A stretch of DNA of 64,000 nt from Setaria digitata. Lineage: Eukaryota > Nematoda > Chromadorea > Rhabditida > Setariidae. Shown one piece after another: positions 1 through 11,990 of the stretch. The notes beneath the pieces are model-generated. The model did no database searches. It was not told where the DNA came from and worked only from the letters and a program-made list of their open reading frames with translations. Both the position numbers and the translations under genes were made by a program. The stretch lies in assembly GCA_003640385.1 (NCBI GenBank), contig RCAB01000174.1, positions 1-64,000 of the forward strand. The letters run 5' to 3'. Position 1 is the stretch's first letter. Each line of letters begins with the position of its first letter.

Positions 1-48
<48 letters not shown>
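1..48. repeat. ATT trinucleotide microsatellite at window edge
   Basis: The window opens inside a pure TAT/ATT trinucleotide run that ends near base 48 and probably extends beyond the window. It is the same repeat unit as the much longer tract near 11.4-12.0 kb. No coding role is visible. Confidence 0.95.
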
Positions 49-49
<1 letters not shown>

Positions 50-373
50 TAACAAGTTGAAGTGTTCCAAAAAGCTTTTTTATTAAAAAGTTATTACCTT
101 GTTTGGCCTATGCCGCATTCGATGCACACCACATCGAATATCGAAGGTTGAACCAAACTGCAATTAACAAATATTTATACATCTATTCTACTATTGAACA
201 TTATTCTTTTCACAGGGAAAGTTTTTTCCCAGTATATTAAGCTAGTTTGAATGAATAGTTTGTTTCCCCATAAATTTGCTACTCTTCGATGGATGGATAT
301 CTCATAAATGAAGCAATGTGACTGCTTCTGCTCAAAACTAAATATTAAGAATATTAAGAAGTTGGTTAAGCCA

Positions 374-574
374 CTATATGCAGTAAACTAAAATCTGCAG
401 TTTATTTAGCTTAACCAGAAAAAAGCTTGCTTTTTCAAAAACTGTTCGATCATCACTTTTCGTGATCCAAATAAAATTGATTATAGTTGATAAAACAAAG
501 AGTGCTATAACGAAGCATACAGATACAGCTAATGGTCCCAAATAATCGATGAATTCGAATTCTTGTTTCGGCAT
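374..574 (-). CDS. Possible 66-aa single-pass membrane protein
   Basis: A single open frame of 66 residues. The N-terminus is short and polar (starts MPKQEFEF). One strongly hydrophobic helix follows at about residues 14-36, and then a polar tail with charged residues (TKSDDRT). This layout fits a small integral membrane protein, but no family is recognised. The frame could equally be one exon of a longer gene or chance in AT-rich DNA. The start codon has an A-rich context, and no clear acceptor or poly(A) signal supports it. Confidence 0.25.
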   Translation of the reverse strand: MPKQEFEFIDYLGPLAVSVCFVIALFVLSTIINFIWITKSDDRTVFEKASFFLVKLNKLQILVYCI

Positions 575-3129
575 TTGCTGCTTTGTAAATAATGAATGAA
601 TAAGTGGTTTTATACAAGTAATCTAACAGATTCTAGAAACCAAATCTGCCCATTTCCAGCATGTGATTAAAAAAACCAGAGTACAATGTTCGGTATCATC
701 TATGAATACCAGAGTACACACAGAGTTATATATACGTGCACGTAAACGTACACATACACGTACACACACACACTGAAGGACTAATGATGATGATGAAGGA
801 AAGTCAGTCGTAAAACGAAAAGCGATAAAAATAGATAGGAAGTGGAGCACCTTCGATCGTTGACCTTTGGTTTTTTTAAATTGAAACAGAAGTTGAAAAT
901 GTCCCTGGGGAAGCGGCCAGATTGAATAAATGAATTATAGGACTTCCCCAGGGATCTGCGAAAGATATAAGAATTTTATAATAATTTCAAGAGAATTAAG
1001 ATATTTCTTCAAACCTTTCCCTTCCATTTTTTTTCTCAACAGTTCCACAATTTATATTCATATTGAATCGAAATCTATTTTCGCCATCCGTTAATAAACT
1101 ACGGTTTGCGTATTGCAGATTCATCGACAGGAAACAGACTGCAGTGGGGTTATTTTTCACTTTTTTAAAACACGACCAATAATTCAGGCAAATTTAAGGT
1201 AGGAACAATAATGAGATCGTTTTTTTTTTTTTTTTCTTTGAAACATTATAATCAGATTCATGTGTTGCTTGGTGTCGATATTCATGTAACTAAGAATTAT
1301 GCTTTTGAACTTCCTGAGAGATAACTACTGAACTCATTTTTGTAATTATGACGGATAATTGTTAGAATCATTTTTCTGAAATCCCTGATGGATAAAATCA
1401 GAATCATCCTTGAAGCTACGTAGGATCAGTGGAATATATGCATAATAATTTAAACACATGCTTAATTTCCGAATAAGGGTTAAAATTACTAGCAATAAAT
1501 ACAGGTGGTTATAACTGTTTGCTCAGATTTATTTAAAATAATAGTGCTGAAATAGGTTGAAGCTATTGCAGTTTTTTAATCGAGAACATATTTCTATTCA
1601 GTATTTTGTGCCGGTAGTTTTAGTATGTAAAGGAATACAAGGGATAGTCAAGAGTTAAAAAGCTGCACTAGAAAAAATATACTGGAAATAAGCGAAGAGC
1701 AGTGGGGAAAATTCATGCAAATAACTGTCAGTTTACTTACAATTTTAAAATTTAAAACAAAAACGAGAAATCCTCGAGTGGAAAAAAGACCTTTTTAGCG
1801 TTCATAACAACCATAGAACAAGTTAAAACCGAATAGTGCTAGATCGAAATTTTTCATCCTAAATCTTCTTAAAAGGCTAAACAAAAAGAATTGGAACTAA
1901 GCGTTGACAAATAAATGAAGTAGGAAACGGAGGTGAATAAACAACAATAGCAGAAAAATGAATTCAACAACTGACAAAGCAGTAGCACCCCAATTTGGTC
2001 TCCCATACTGATGAAATTACAAACCTGTTCTATGATCTTGTCGATCAACGCCCATATAAATCGATTCCCTCAAACTCTATAATAATTGTGCCTGCAACTC
2101 ACTTATAAAAGCCCCCATTTTGTCACTTATGCACCCTTTTGCTGCCACTACCAGTTTTATTTATTTTTAATTCAAGAATGTTTATGTTTCAATCTCCATA
2201 AACTTGAGAAAAGTGTTGCCAAAGTTGCAATTATTAATTTCTCTTGATGAAAACAGATATACGTTTAGAATATCTTACTAACATGTTAATCCTATGAAGC
2301 TATGATACACATTTAAAAATAAGAGGAAATCAACAAATATGACACTATACAAATTAAATATGCGAAGAATATCATGTCGAAAAGAAATCTCTAAATTAAG
2401 CACAACTGAAATTAATAATAAAAAAAAAACTCAGCAACTGAAGGATATTTTATATCGAATTCTCTGAAGCATCAATGAAGTGAAAAATTGGCAAAGAATT
2501 TATGAAGCGACTAAAATATCACATATCATTCAGTAAACTCTTTCTAATATTAAATTCCCATTAAATTTCTATTAAATTCCCCCTTCCCTTATATTTGTAA
2601 ATTAAGATCATTTCACGATGCTTCAATGCTACAAGTCATCAATATGTGACCAGAAAAGATTTTCAGTCTGACCACGTATTATAAACGACCTTTTATCATT
2701 TGTATGTCCGGGAAATTTTTTGGGCTATTCTGTCTTCGGAACTACCCATTTATATTATTTTTAACCTTTTGCAGGTGATTAATAAACTTATTTCAAAATC
2801 ATCCATTAACTAGTAAGCATTAGAAATGCTTTCTCTATGAAAGCTACAATTTCTTACAGCTACTAAAAAATTAATCCCTTTTTTGGCACATGTCTAATTC
2901 TTTTGTAAGGCTACCTACACAAAAACTGCATACGTCATTAAAATCACGTTCAAGGAAACGGCTTTTGACAAATTTCAGCCAATAATTTTATTTGATCTAA
3001 ACAGCAGAACAATAAGAAGTAAATGAAAATGAAAGTAAACTAAATAAAAACACGCATAAAATGACGAAAAGAGAGACAAGACCATGCACACTAATTATGA
3101 TATGAATCAAGGTTCCTATCATTTTCCCA
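575..3129. other. Intergenic stretch, no supported gene
   Basis: About 2.5 kb between the small ORF and the end of the RabGGTase alpha gene. All frames are broken by frequent stops. The only structure noted is the GC-rich inverted repeat at 902-954 and an A/C/G dinucleotide-rich patch near 720-770. The last few hundred bases are likely the 3' UTR of the minus-strand gene downstream. Confidence 0.6.
902..954. repeat. GC-rich perfect 12-bp inverted repeat
   Basis: TCCCTGGGGAAG at 902-913 is exactly reverse-complemented by CTTCCCCAGGGA at 943-954, with a 29-nt AT-rich loop. The arms are far richer in GC than the surrounding DNA. The stem is too short for a miRNA precursor. It could be a structured RNA element or the footprint of a small mobile sequence. 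Confidence 0.8.
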
Positions 3130-4439
3130 TTAACTGGTACATCTTGGCGTCTCGTCGTCAAATCCCAGTGTCTTAATATTTTCCCACGCCAATTTGTCCT
3201 TAGTCTCCAAATTGTCCGTAGGCGTTTCGGGAACATTCAGATAATTCAACGCTGGCAATAAACTGATTCCTCTCAAACTGAAAAAAGAAAAAACTACATA
3301 CTTTAATTGAAACTTAATCGAATTCGGCAAAATAAATGATAGTTACACATTCCGAATATTTTTCAAATCTGATAAATTAGAAATTGTTCAATTCCACCAT
3401 TAAATCAAGATTATGTTAATATTACCACTTGCTTCATGGTGAGTATGATATTATATTTATCATGGCCAAATTGTGACTTGTATGATGAAACTAACCTAGT
3501 AATAGGATTTTTATGAAGTCGCAGATGCGTTAAACGCCGAAAAGATTTAAAACTGCGCAAAGTTGTAAGTCTATTCCCAGTGAGATCCAGTCGCGTGATG
3601 AATGACGACAAATATTTCAAATGTTCAATGCTAAATAGATAAAACTATGGAAGAATTGACAACTTGCGCCAATAATTCAAAAATTTGGGAACAACGAAAA
3701 GAAATAAATGAAGGAAGCGGAGAGAAATATGAGCGAGAAAACCTTTAAATGAAACCTCAAAATTTCTTCCCTCAACAAGCTTCTCATCATCACTACAAAA
3801 TTTCTACAAAACTAATTTAGCTTCGCAAAACCTGTATCTCACATGATTAAAGAGTAATTTTATTACGAAAACTACTCAGTTCTTGGAAAGTGGAAATAAG
3901 TTCCTTAATAAGTATGACTCAAAATGTTTAGCCAACCAAAATTTAATCTGAAGCCTGTCTATTCAAGTATAAAAACATTTGATTTAAATGATTTTGGAAA
4001 AAAAAAAACCTCTTCAAGCCCAAATTATCTAACTTCAATTCTCCAACAACATGGCCATTGAGCTGTCTGAATAAAATATCTATTCGCCGCACATCACCTA
4101 ACTTTTGACGTAATCTTTCGTTAATTCGCAGATTCATAGCCATTTCTTCATACATTTCGCATCTTTGTGGATCAATATCTTTCGCCAGTTTCTCCAAATT
4201 CATCAAAATTGTTGGAAGCATTTCAATCGGCTCTAATTCCAGAATTGCAAGTATATATGTAAACAGTGGCCACTATAAAATATTTGCTACTTTAGTGTAT
4301 TAACTTTACTGGTACTTTGGCAAAAAGAACAATAATCTAACACAGTGATAAAATGGCTAGGATAAAAAGTCAAAATCCAATAATTTAATAGTGAAACGTT
4401 CCACTCAAGAACGGATGGTTTGAACAAATTCTGTTCTCT

Positions 4440-4472
<33 letters not shown>

Positions 4473-6302
4473 AGCGACGAATAGAGTATCTAGGTGCTTT
4501 ATCTATTGTTTGCGACAAATATATCCTGAATATATAATACTATCTTAAATAGAGAATGGTAATTTGAAGGGCCTTAATTTCAAACAGAAAAATAAATCTT
4601 TTTCAAGAGAAAAAAATAATGAAATAAATCTACCTTAGCTGTAGTATAAAAAAAAGAACCTGGAAGTTTCAGAAAAGAAGTATAACCTTCAAAATCTCAT
4701 TCTTCTGTTCAATTTCAAGTTCTTTCAACAGTTCTTGACAGTTATCTATTAATTTTTCGATGAACCGTCGCCGTGCTTCGTTAACTGGCTTGTATTTGAT
4801 ATGGTATATTTGGTATATTTCATCGAGATTAACATATCCTTTTTCTACATTGATGACTTCATATGGCTCCTTAAGCGAAGAGCGTACCCGACATTCGGTT
4901 AATTCACCAACGATTTCAAATCGATAAGAACAGTTAGTGCAAAACGGCCTACGCTTTGCCATTTCAGCATCCTGAATTTGTAAAACTGAAATCAGAGAGA
5001 AAAGAACTGAAGTTATTTATTCCGCTGGATTCAAAAACACTACACTGAAACTAAAGCTTAGAACGTTTAGAGAGAACGCACCGCAGTGGGTATCCACTGA
5101 TCACCGGTTTTCATTCTCAAAATCACATAATCACATATCCTTGACACTTTCAAAGCACGGTCGAAGGTAACTGATAAATAAGAAACAGCAGTTCCGCTGC
5201 ATTTTCGAGAAGCAAAACCAAAATCGAACATCAGTCCCAGTAGATGAACATTATTCATATCACCTAAAAAATACATATTTATCTCTCAAATGCAGCTTTC
5301 CTTTGCTATTTTTCTTAGTTGATATGAATCCCCTCGATTTCGTTGCAACTGAGACTGAATTTCAGTTTCAGCACAGGAATGAAATCGTGAAAAAAATTCA
5401 AAAATTTCGCTTTTTTCCCATCTTTTTACTGTTGCTCATAAACATGATTAGCATTTTAAAAGCAGCAACAACTCTAAGAAGCTATAACATAGCCACTTGA
5501 AAATGCAAACATTTCATTTTTTTTCGGTCGGATAGCAAAAGCCATTCAGCGAATATCCAAGCACTCTGATCCTCGGGATCCGTAAAAAAGGCATTTTCCA
5601 ATTTCTTAAAAATGATAAAAGCACATTAGGTAAGCACCTCATATACACGACAATCAGCATTGTATGGAAGTTAAAAAAAAAAATGTAGGACTGGAATTAA
5701 AGGAAGTGAATTTAAGGAAATCTCTAAATGATTGCTGAAAAAAATGAAGGGGGAAAAAGAAGCAGATTAAACGTGTCTACATATTGTTAAATATTTTTGT
5801 CTGCGGGGATTAAAGATCATAAAATATTCCGATAGATTTTTAACTGTTCATTTCAGTCTAATCTACCGATAAAAGCCATTATCTGGTGAACTTGCAACGC
5901 GAATTAATGAGTTCAGGGTGAGGATACTAATAAGAATAATAAGTATCCAAAAAAAAATAAACAAATAAACATAAATATCTATACTCGGTATTCATTATAA
6001 AGTGCACCGCGATTCACGGTTAATTGTTTTTCTGGATCAGGAAATAAATAAGGCAGAAGAGATGAACGATAATGCCACGAGGAATAGTTACTGAAGTTTG
6101 CGTTGATCAATCTATCCGAAAAACTGGAAATGCAGAAACTAATAGTATAACTTGTAACATTATCAGAGGATTGTATTTGCAACTCTAACAGCTAAACTAC
6201 TGTTAGTCAAAAAACTGAACCATCGAATATACCGCAATGTTAAGGCTAGGCATATCGAACGACTTAGCTAACACTTAAAGATACTGATAACGAACTTCTC
6301 CC

Positions 6303-6351
<49 letters not shown>

Positions 6352-8416
6352 NAATCCTAGCGGCACGACGGTTCTAACCGATAATAAGTTTTAAAATGAT
6401 CAGCAGGAAAAAATACGTGCTGCATCACTATTATATTTTAAAAAAAATAAAATATTATATTCAAAAATTTTGATAATTTTATCCAAGAACTAAAATATTA
6501 TATCGCAATCATACTTAAGCTCTTCTTTCGCTACATAAATGCCAAGCTTGGCTATTTCTCGTCGGTAATCCCAGCAATGAAAATTTCTGCCATCCAACTT
6601 CAGGAATTTCTCACAAGTTGCTAATTCCTCGGCTATGTCCGGTTCAATTAACTGTTTAAAACACCAGAAGCGATGAAACCAAGCGCAATATGATTTGCAA
6701 TTTGTCTTAACACAGAAAATATACAAACTAATTTCACTGAATAATATTAAAGGATTCAGCAACACTTTGTTTCCGTACCTAAAACAAATCCTTAACCGTA
6801 ACAATTCATCTTAATTATACACATGTAACGGGGTTCCCTCACCTCCGTGTGTTATAGTTTCTGAAAAATAAAAAAACAAAATCATGTGAATAATCGCTTA
6901 ACTAAATCTGAAACTAAAAGACACAATTCTCTACGAAAATCCGTATACGAAATTCCTTCCATGACATTTCACAGCAGTTATAAGAAAAAATTTCTCTTAA
7001 TAACATTTCTGGATCATGAAGAATATCAAATAAACAAAATACTTTTAAGCAAACTTCTGTTAACAATATTTCTGAGCGTAATATATTATCTCTCATTTTC
7101 GTACTTTTATCGTCAATTTCTTCCAATAATTTCTAAAAAAATAACTTCATGAACTTTAAAATCTAATTTTCTTTTGATGTTATTTATCTTACACCACTTC
7201 TTCGCCAGCAAACAAAAGTACGTCTATCTTCATATCGGCAAATCAGTGATGACGACTAAAAAATGATACAGTTTGAAGTTTTCAAAAAAGTTTTCCTACA
7301 TATCCTAACAGATATCTGACTCGCAATTACTTTAGGCACACCACCCACGAACAAAAAACAATGTTAAAATCACTTCCCATAAAAAAAAAATTTCCATTCG
7401 CTGATCCTTCAGACCAAACTAGAACGAATCATCTACAATAATTAAATAAAATTCATTCCTTCAATATCTACGGGAAAACAACTTTGCTTACTCTTACTTA
7501 ACTCTACCTAATTTACAACTCTAACTTCTGGTGAGAATAAGACTGATTCAATATTTTGCCATCTAAAACCTTCGACAACAAATCGATCACTTTGCGACGA
7601 ATGTTCCAAAATGAGTAAATATCCGGATTTTTCTCCAGTAAAGAAGCAGTTAAGCATAACATTTCCTCATCCAATTCGCCTGAAAACTTTTCGAACTAGT
7701 TTTAAAATAAACTAGATTTTGGATAAAGAATAGCATGACTGGAATAATGATTAGCAATTGAAGGAAATATAGATTAAGGGTGGAACAAATTGAACAGAAA
7801 TTTAGAATTCATTAATTTCCAAAAAAAAAAAACAAAAAATATTGTAGCTTCGACCCAAAGCATTACATTGTACAAAGTAATTTATTCTAGGAGATACAAT
7901 TCCATTTTCTCGTTATTAGTACTGAAATTTCTATTTGCAACAATTATAAAAATGAAAATAATTGCTGCCAAAAAGGAACTAGAAATGCTCATGATACCAA
8001 CAAAAAAAAAGGATTTTTATGAAATGTACTCAATCCTACAATATCCAAACTGTGGTGAAGAAATGGGTTAAGCATTTGTTGATTAAATTGATTAATTAAT
8101 TGTAAATATTAAATTGCGCGCTCGTTCCACTAAAAAAGGCTGTTCAGTGATTAACTCCATGAAACTTTACTAAAACATTAACTGACCTAAATAGATTAGG
8201 CATTAAACTTCTTTAAACTTCTACGAGAAATCATTGACGTTAGTCGGCAAAGAATACCACATAATAATCAGATGAACACAAAAAATAATTACCTTTCATT
8301 CGTTTTTCAAAAATCTGATCTCTTAATTTGCAGTAAATTTTCAGCTTTTCGTTCCTTTCTCTTTCTTTTCTAATTTTTTGCTCCTCCGTCGTTGGTACCT
8401 TTTTCACGAAATGCAT
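3130..8416 (-). CDS. RABGGTA: Rab geranylgeranyltransferase (type II) alpha subunit
   Basis: This is the alpha subunit of the enzyme that, with the beta subunit and Rab escort protein, attaches geranylgeranyl groups to C-terminal cysteines of Rab GTPases in the cytosol. Ten exons, 5' to 3': 8416-8293, 7679-7526, 6736-6515, 6123-5985, 5604-5511, 5263-5078, 4985-4687, 4272-4010, 3630-3496, 3277-3130. All phases match and give about 587 aa (human 567). Visible landmarks: the N-terminus [13 protein letters not shown]; prenyltransferase-alpha repeats with [10 protein letters not shown] and [24 protein letters not shown]; the Ig-like insert region (exons 6-7, with a CxxC pair); and a C-terminal leucine-rich segment ([12 protein letters not shown]). 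The leucine-rich part is shorter than in vertebrates, with one clear pair of repeats. The 3' end of exon 6 is the least certain junction. Confidence 0.95.
4441..4471. repeat. Poly(A) homopolymer
   Basis: A run of about 31 A inside intron 7 of the RabGGTase alpha gene, between exons 4985-4687 and 4272-4010. It is a poly(T) tract in the sense of that gene. Its length in the assembly is unreliable. Confidence 0.9.
6306..6352. repeat. Poly(A) run ending in an ambiguous base
   Basis: About 46 A followed by an N at 6352, in the intron between RabGGTase alpha exons 3 and 4. The N marks a place where the assembly did not resolve the sequence, so the true distance here is uncertain. Coding exons are not affected. 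Confidence 0.95.
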
Positions 8417-8440
8417 TTTTCCTTCGATCTAAAAATAATT
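8417..8440 (-). promoter_or_regulatory. Likely trans-splice (spliced leader) acceptor of RabGGTase alpha
   Basis: On the minus strand a T-rich tract ending in TTTTTAG (AG at 8430-8429) lies 12 bases before the start codon at 8416. No upstream coding exon is apparent. In nematodes this layout is typical of a spliced-leader addition site. It supports the choice of start codon but could also be an ordinary 5' UTR intron acceptor. Confidence 0.45.
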
Positions 8441-11380
8441 GGAACTTAAACGTACATATTGATGCATAACGCACAATGAACGAATACATTGTAAAGGATA
8501 AACATAATAAACTCATAATAAACTAATTAGGCCCACCAAATTAACAATTAATACGCTAGATTAAACACTTCGCCAAAAAGTTATCAATACACTGGCCGTG
8601 AAAATTTTTTCCCGGAATTATTTCTGAAAGTTTAGCCACAAGCTAATATTTTCGAACTCTTCAAGCAATTCGCTTTAATTGTGATAGAATCCTACTTGTT
8701 CGTGAAATGTTCTCAACTAAACTCCATAACTTATCATTAAATTCAACAAATTTCTCGATTTCTTCACAGACACTACTTCATGATTACAGATGGTAACTCA
8801 TCCCTCTATTTTCACTGTTGTCTTCCTAATTATTGCTGCAATATTATTTCATCTCTTTTCTTCTCAACATTTACTACTGTTTTCTTCCACAATTCCCAGA
8901 AAGTCGCATTGTTTACTCAAGTAATACAACGTAACAAACGCACCTTTCCATTCCTTCACCTGTATTAAAATTAACATTATCGATCCCAAATAATTTTCAT
9001 AAAGTACCCAGTTCCGTCGTGTGGGTCATACTTCAGTTGCTATTTCGCCCCACTTTGAAATCTTTTGTCCTGAGAAGGATACTTTTACTTGTAGTCATGG
9101 AATGCTGGGTAGGAGTATTTATTCCGAAAAAATATTTTCACATGATGAAATCTTGCATCCTACACTGTACCAAATCCACTTTTATTGTCGTAATTAGAAA
9201 TGCAATGTTTTGTTTTTAATAAAGGAAAATAAGAAGTATTAGTAAGATCTTATATCAAAATACCCTCTCTATTAAGTGATGTCACAGATTTAAGGAATAA
9301 TCGAATTGAAACAGTTTGAAATATGCAATACCTAGATTTGAATGTTTTCAGAAGAAATGACAGATGAAATAACCACTTGAATTTTAAAAGAAATGAAATA
9401 ACCCACTTAATTTTATCTCTGTAGATGAAGGCAGGAATACATATGCTAAATCATTTAATTATTCAAAAGGTTTCAGTGACGATTAATCAAAGATTGTTTG
9501 CAAAAGTTCATGCTCGACTTTATCCAAAAGAACACCGTCTCTAGTTTTTCAGACTTCTTCCTAAAATCACCTGCAGTAAATAAAGCTGAAGCTGTCAAAA
9601 AGTATTATTAATAACAGGACAAAGAAGACAGAATAATTAACAATGAAAAAGATTATTTAATAATTGAGATTAACTGAAAGAAGCATATAACAAGTTAATT
9701 TAAAAAAAAAAAAAAAATGAAGAAAAGCATAAGCGCAACTGTACAGAAATAAGAAGAAAAAAAATAATTAAAATCGAGTACTGATAATGAGAGAAGTGAA
9801 TATTAGCTGACAATGTAAACGAAGATAAATGCATTAAGCAAAGCGCAAATGAAAATAAGAATTGTTCTGGAGGAATCAATACTAGCGAAAAGTATTCGAA
9901 ATGCATAGTTTTCGAAAAATTAATATAAAGCATGCCAAGCAAGTAGTGTTACAAGAATGAATGCAGCAAATAAAAAAAGAAAATGCGGACTGAAAATATT
10001 GTAAGAAAAAAGTTCAAAACAAGGAATTCTCAAAAAGCAAGGACAAATACGCTGGTGAATTTTGATAATGAAAAGCATAATAACTATGAAGAGAATGCAC
10101 AAGCAAAAATTAAATGCTAAGTTTTGCTGACAGGAAATATATTTTTGAATAAAGTTATGGAAAAACAAGCACGAAGTGTCAGAAGACAAAAAGTAAGAAG
10201 TGAAAATTTTGAGTAGTAAACAAAGTAAAAAGAAATAATATATCTGAAAAAAATTAGAGAACTCATAATGAAAGAAGTTATCAAAGGAAGTCAAAATAAA
10301 TTAAAGTCAAAAAATAAATTTTTGTATAAGTATTAAAGGTGTATTAAAAATGGCTCTGAACAAGTTTGCAATGATATGAATCAAATAATGAAAAGCTGCC
10401 AAAAACAATCCGTAATAAAATACACAAATGCTTTTTTTCATAGTTATATATTTTAATAAATGAAATGACCTGTTTCTATGCATATCACGGCATTCCTTCG
10501 TACAAAGAAATGTTTTTCAGTTAACAGTCAACAAATTTATGATGAATAAATCGTAATAAAGGGTTTTTGTATTTTTTTTTTATTGCTACCAGTTTTTTAT
10601 TAGCAAGATAGTACTGAGAAGTTAATGATGTTCTGGTAATGAATTTATAGTTTTACCCTTTACAAATTTACTTCAACATCTGCTGTAACAGTTTTGCATT
10701 TTGTTTCAATACTCATGTACATTTTTGCACCAAAAAAGTGCCACTTAGCAAAGAAACCAACCAAAACTGCTAATGATATCAGACCTAAAGAAGCAGTTGG
10801 GTCAAAAATCTGCTGTATTTTCAAAGATGAATACGAAAATATGAATGAATACATATATAGAAGACATCCTGTGCGATACAGCTCATCCGCTATGTATTGA
10901 TTTCGCTCTCAATTAACATATGATATGAAAAGTGACATGTAATTGTCCAATATCATAATCTTTTAATTATCGCAGTGTACATGGAGTGTGGTGCGCCATG
11001 AACTTGCATTGAATAGTGCAGCCTTTTACGATTGTACGCTCTGTTTTAGATTTTTTATTGTTTGCAATGAATAAAATATTTTTTAGGAGTTTTGCCAAAA
11101 ATGCCAATTCGCTAACACACATATATTCCACTTAAGAAGTCGCAGCCATAATGAAGATCCATTTTAATCAAGAGTAAGTGAATATTAATTAAAGGTTTTA
11201 ATTTTCATTTCATTTTAATCTTTCTGGGTCAATCCTTGCATGTTTATCATGGCAGTAAAGAATTGTTTTCTATCCATATAGTTGTTATTTCAGAGCCATC
11301 TCTCTGAAAGCTTCGTTACTTTTCAAATTGTTTCCCAGTCAACGCCTCACTGTAAATATTGTGATAACTTGGAAGTTTTC
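8441..11380. other. Gene-poor stretch with only doubtful ORFs
   Basis: About 3 kb upstream of RabGGTase alpha. Several frames of 60-125 codons stay open (for example minus 9920-10294). They are dominated by F, L, I, K and S runs expected from AT-rich DNA and have no splice-phase partners. One minus-strand ORF ending at 10660 looks slightly better and is listed separately. Confidence 0.5.
10660..10809 (-). CDS. Possible C-terminal exon with one membrane helix
   Basis: After an acceptor-like CAG (10812-10810), a frame of 49 codons runs to a stop at 10660. It begins IFDPTASLG, continues into a hydrophobic helix (LISLAVLVGFF) with a following aromatic/basic patch, and ends in a polar tail (VTADVEVNL). 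The composition is more protein-like than neighbouring frames. No upstream exon was confidently joined and no family is recognised. Confidence 0.25.
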   Translation of the reverse strand: MFDPTASLGLISLAVLVGFFAKWHFFGAKMYMSIETKCKTVTADVEVNL

Positions 11381-11389
11381 TTTTTTTTT

Positions 11390-11990
11390 ATTTATTATTA
11401 TTATAATAGCCATTTTCATGGTGTTATCGTCCTTTTACTTTGTGGCTTTTTGAAAAAAAATTATTATAATATTATTATTATTAATTATTATTATTATTAA
11501 TTATTATTGTTATTAATTATTATTACTTATTATTATTATTAATTATTATTATTAATTATTATTATTTATTATTATTATTATTTATTATTATTCATTATTA
11601 TTAATTATTATTAATTATTATTAATTATTATTAATTATTATTATCTATTATTATTATTAATTATTACTATTATTAATTATTATTGTTATTAATTATTATT
11701 ATTAACTATTATTATTATTATTAGTTATTATTACTACTAATTATTGTTATTATTAATTATTATTATTAATTATTATTATTATTTATTATTATTATTTATT
11801 ATTATTATTTATTATTATTATTTATTATTATTATTTATTATTATTATTAATTATTATTATTGTTAATTATTATTATTATTAATTATTATTATTAATTATT
11901 ATTGTTATTAATCATTATTATTATTAATTATTATTTATTATTATTATCGTTAATTATTATTATTAGTGCTAATTATTATTATTATAGTGC
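11390..11990. repeat. Long interrupted ATT/AATT microsatellite
   Basis: About 600 bp made almost entirely of TTA/ATT triplets broken by regular AATT and occasional TTTA, CTA or GTT variants. The repeated blocks (such as TTATTAATTATTATTA) suggest higher-order duplication of a 10-20 bp unit rather than simple slippage alone. No gene lies within it, and its exact length may be collapsed in the assembly. Confidence 0.95.

Noticed and set aside
9700..10294. Two overlapping minus-strand ORFs of 80 and 124 codons
   Set aside because: Composition is almost only F, L, S, I, K and C from AT-rich DNA, with no splice partners or recognisable motif.
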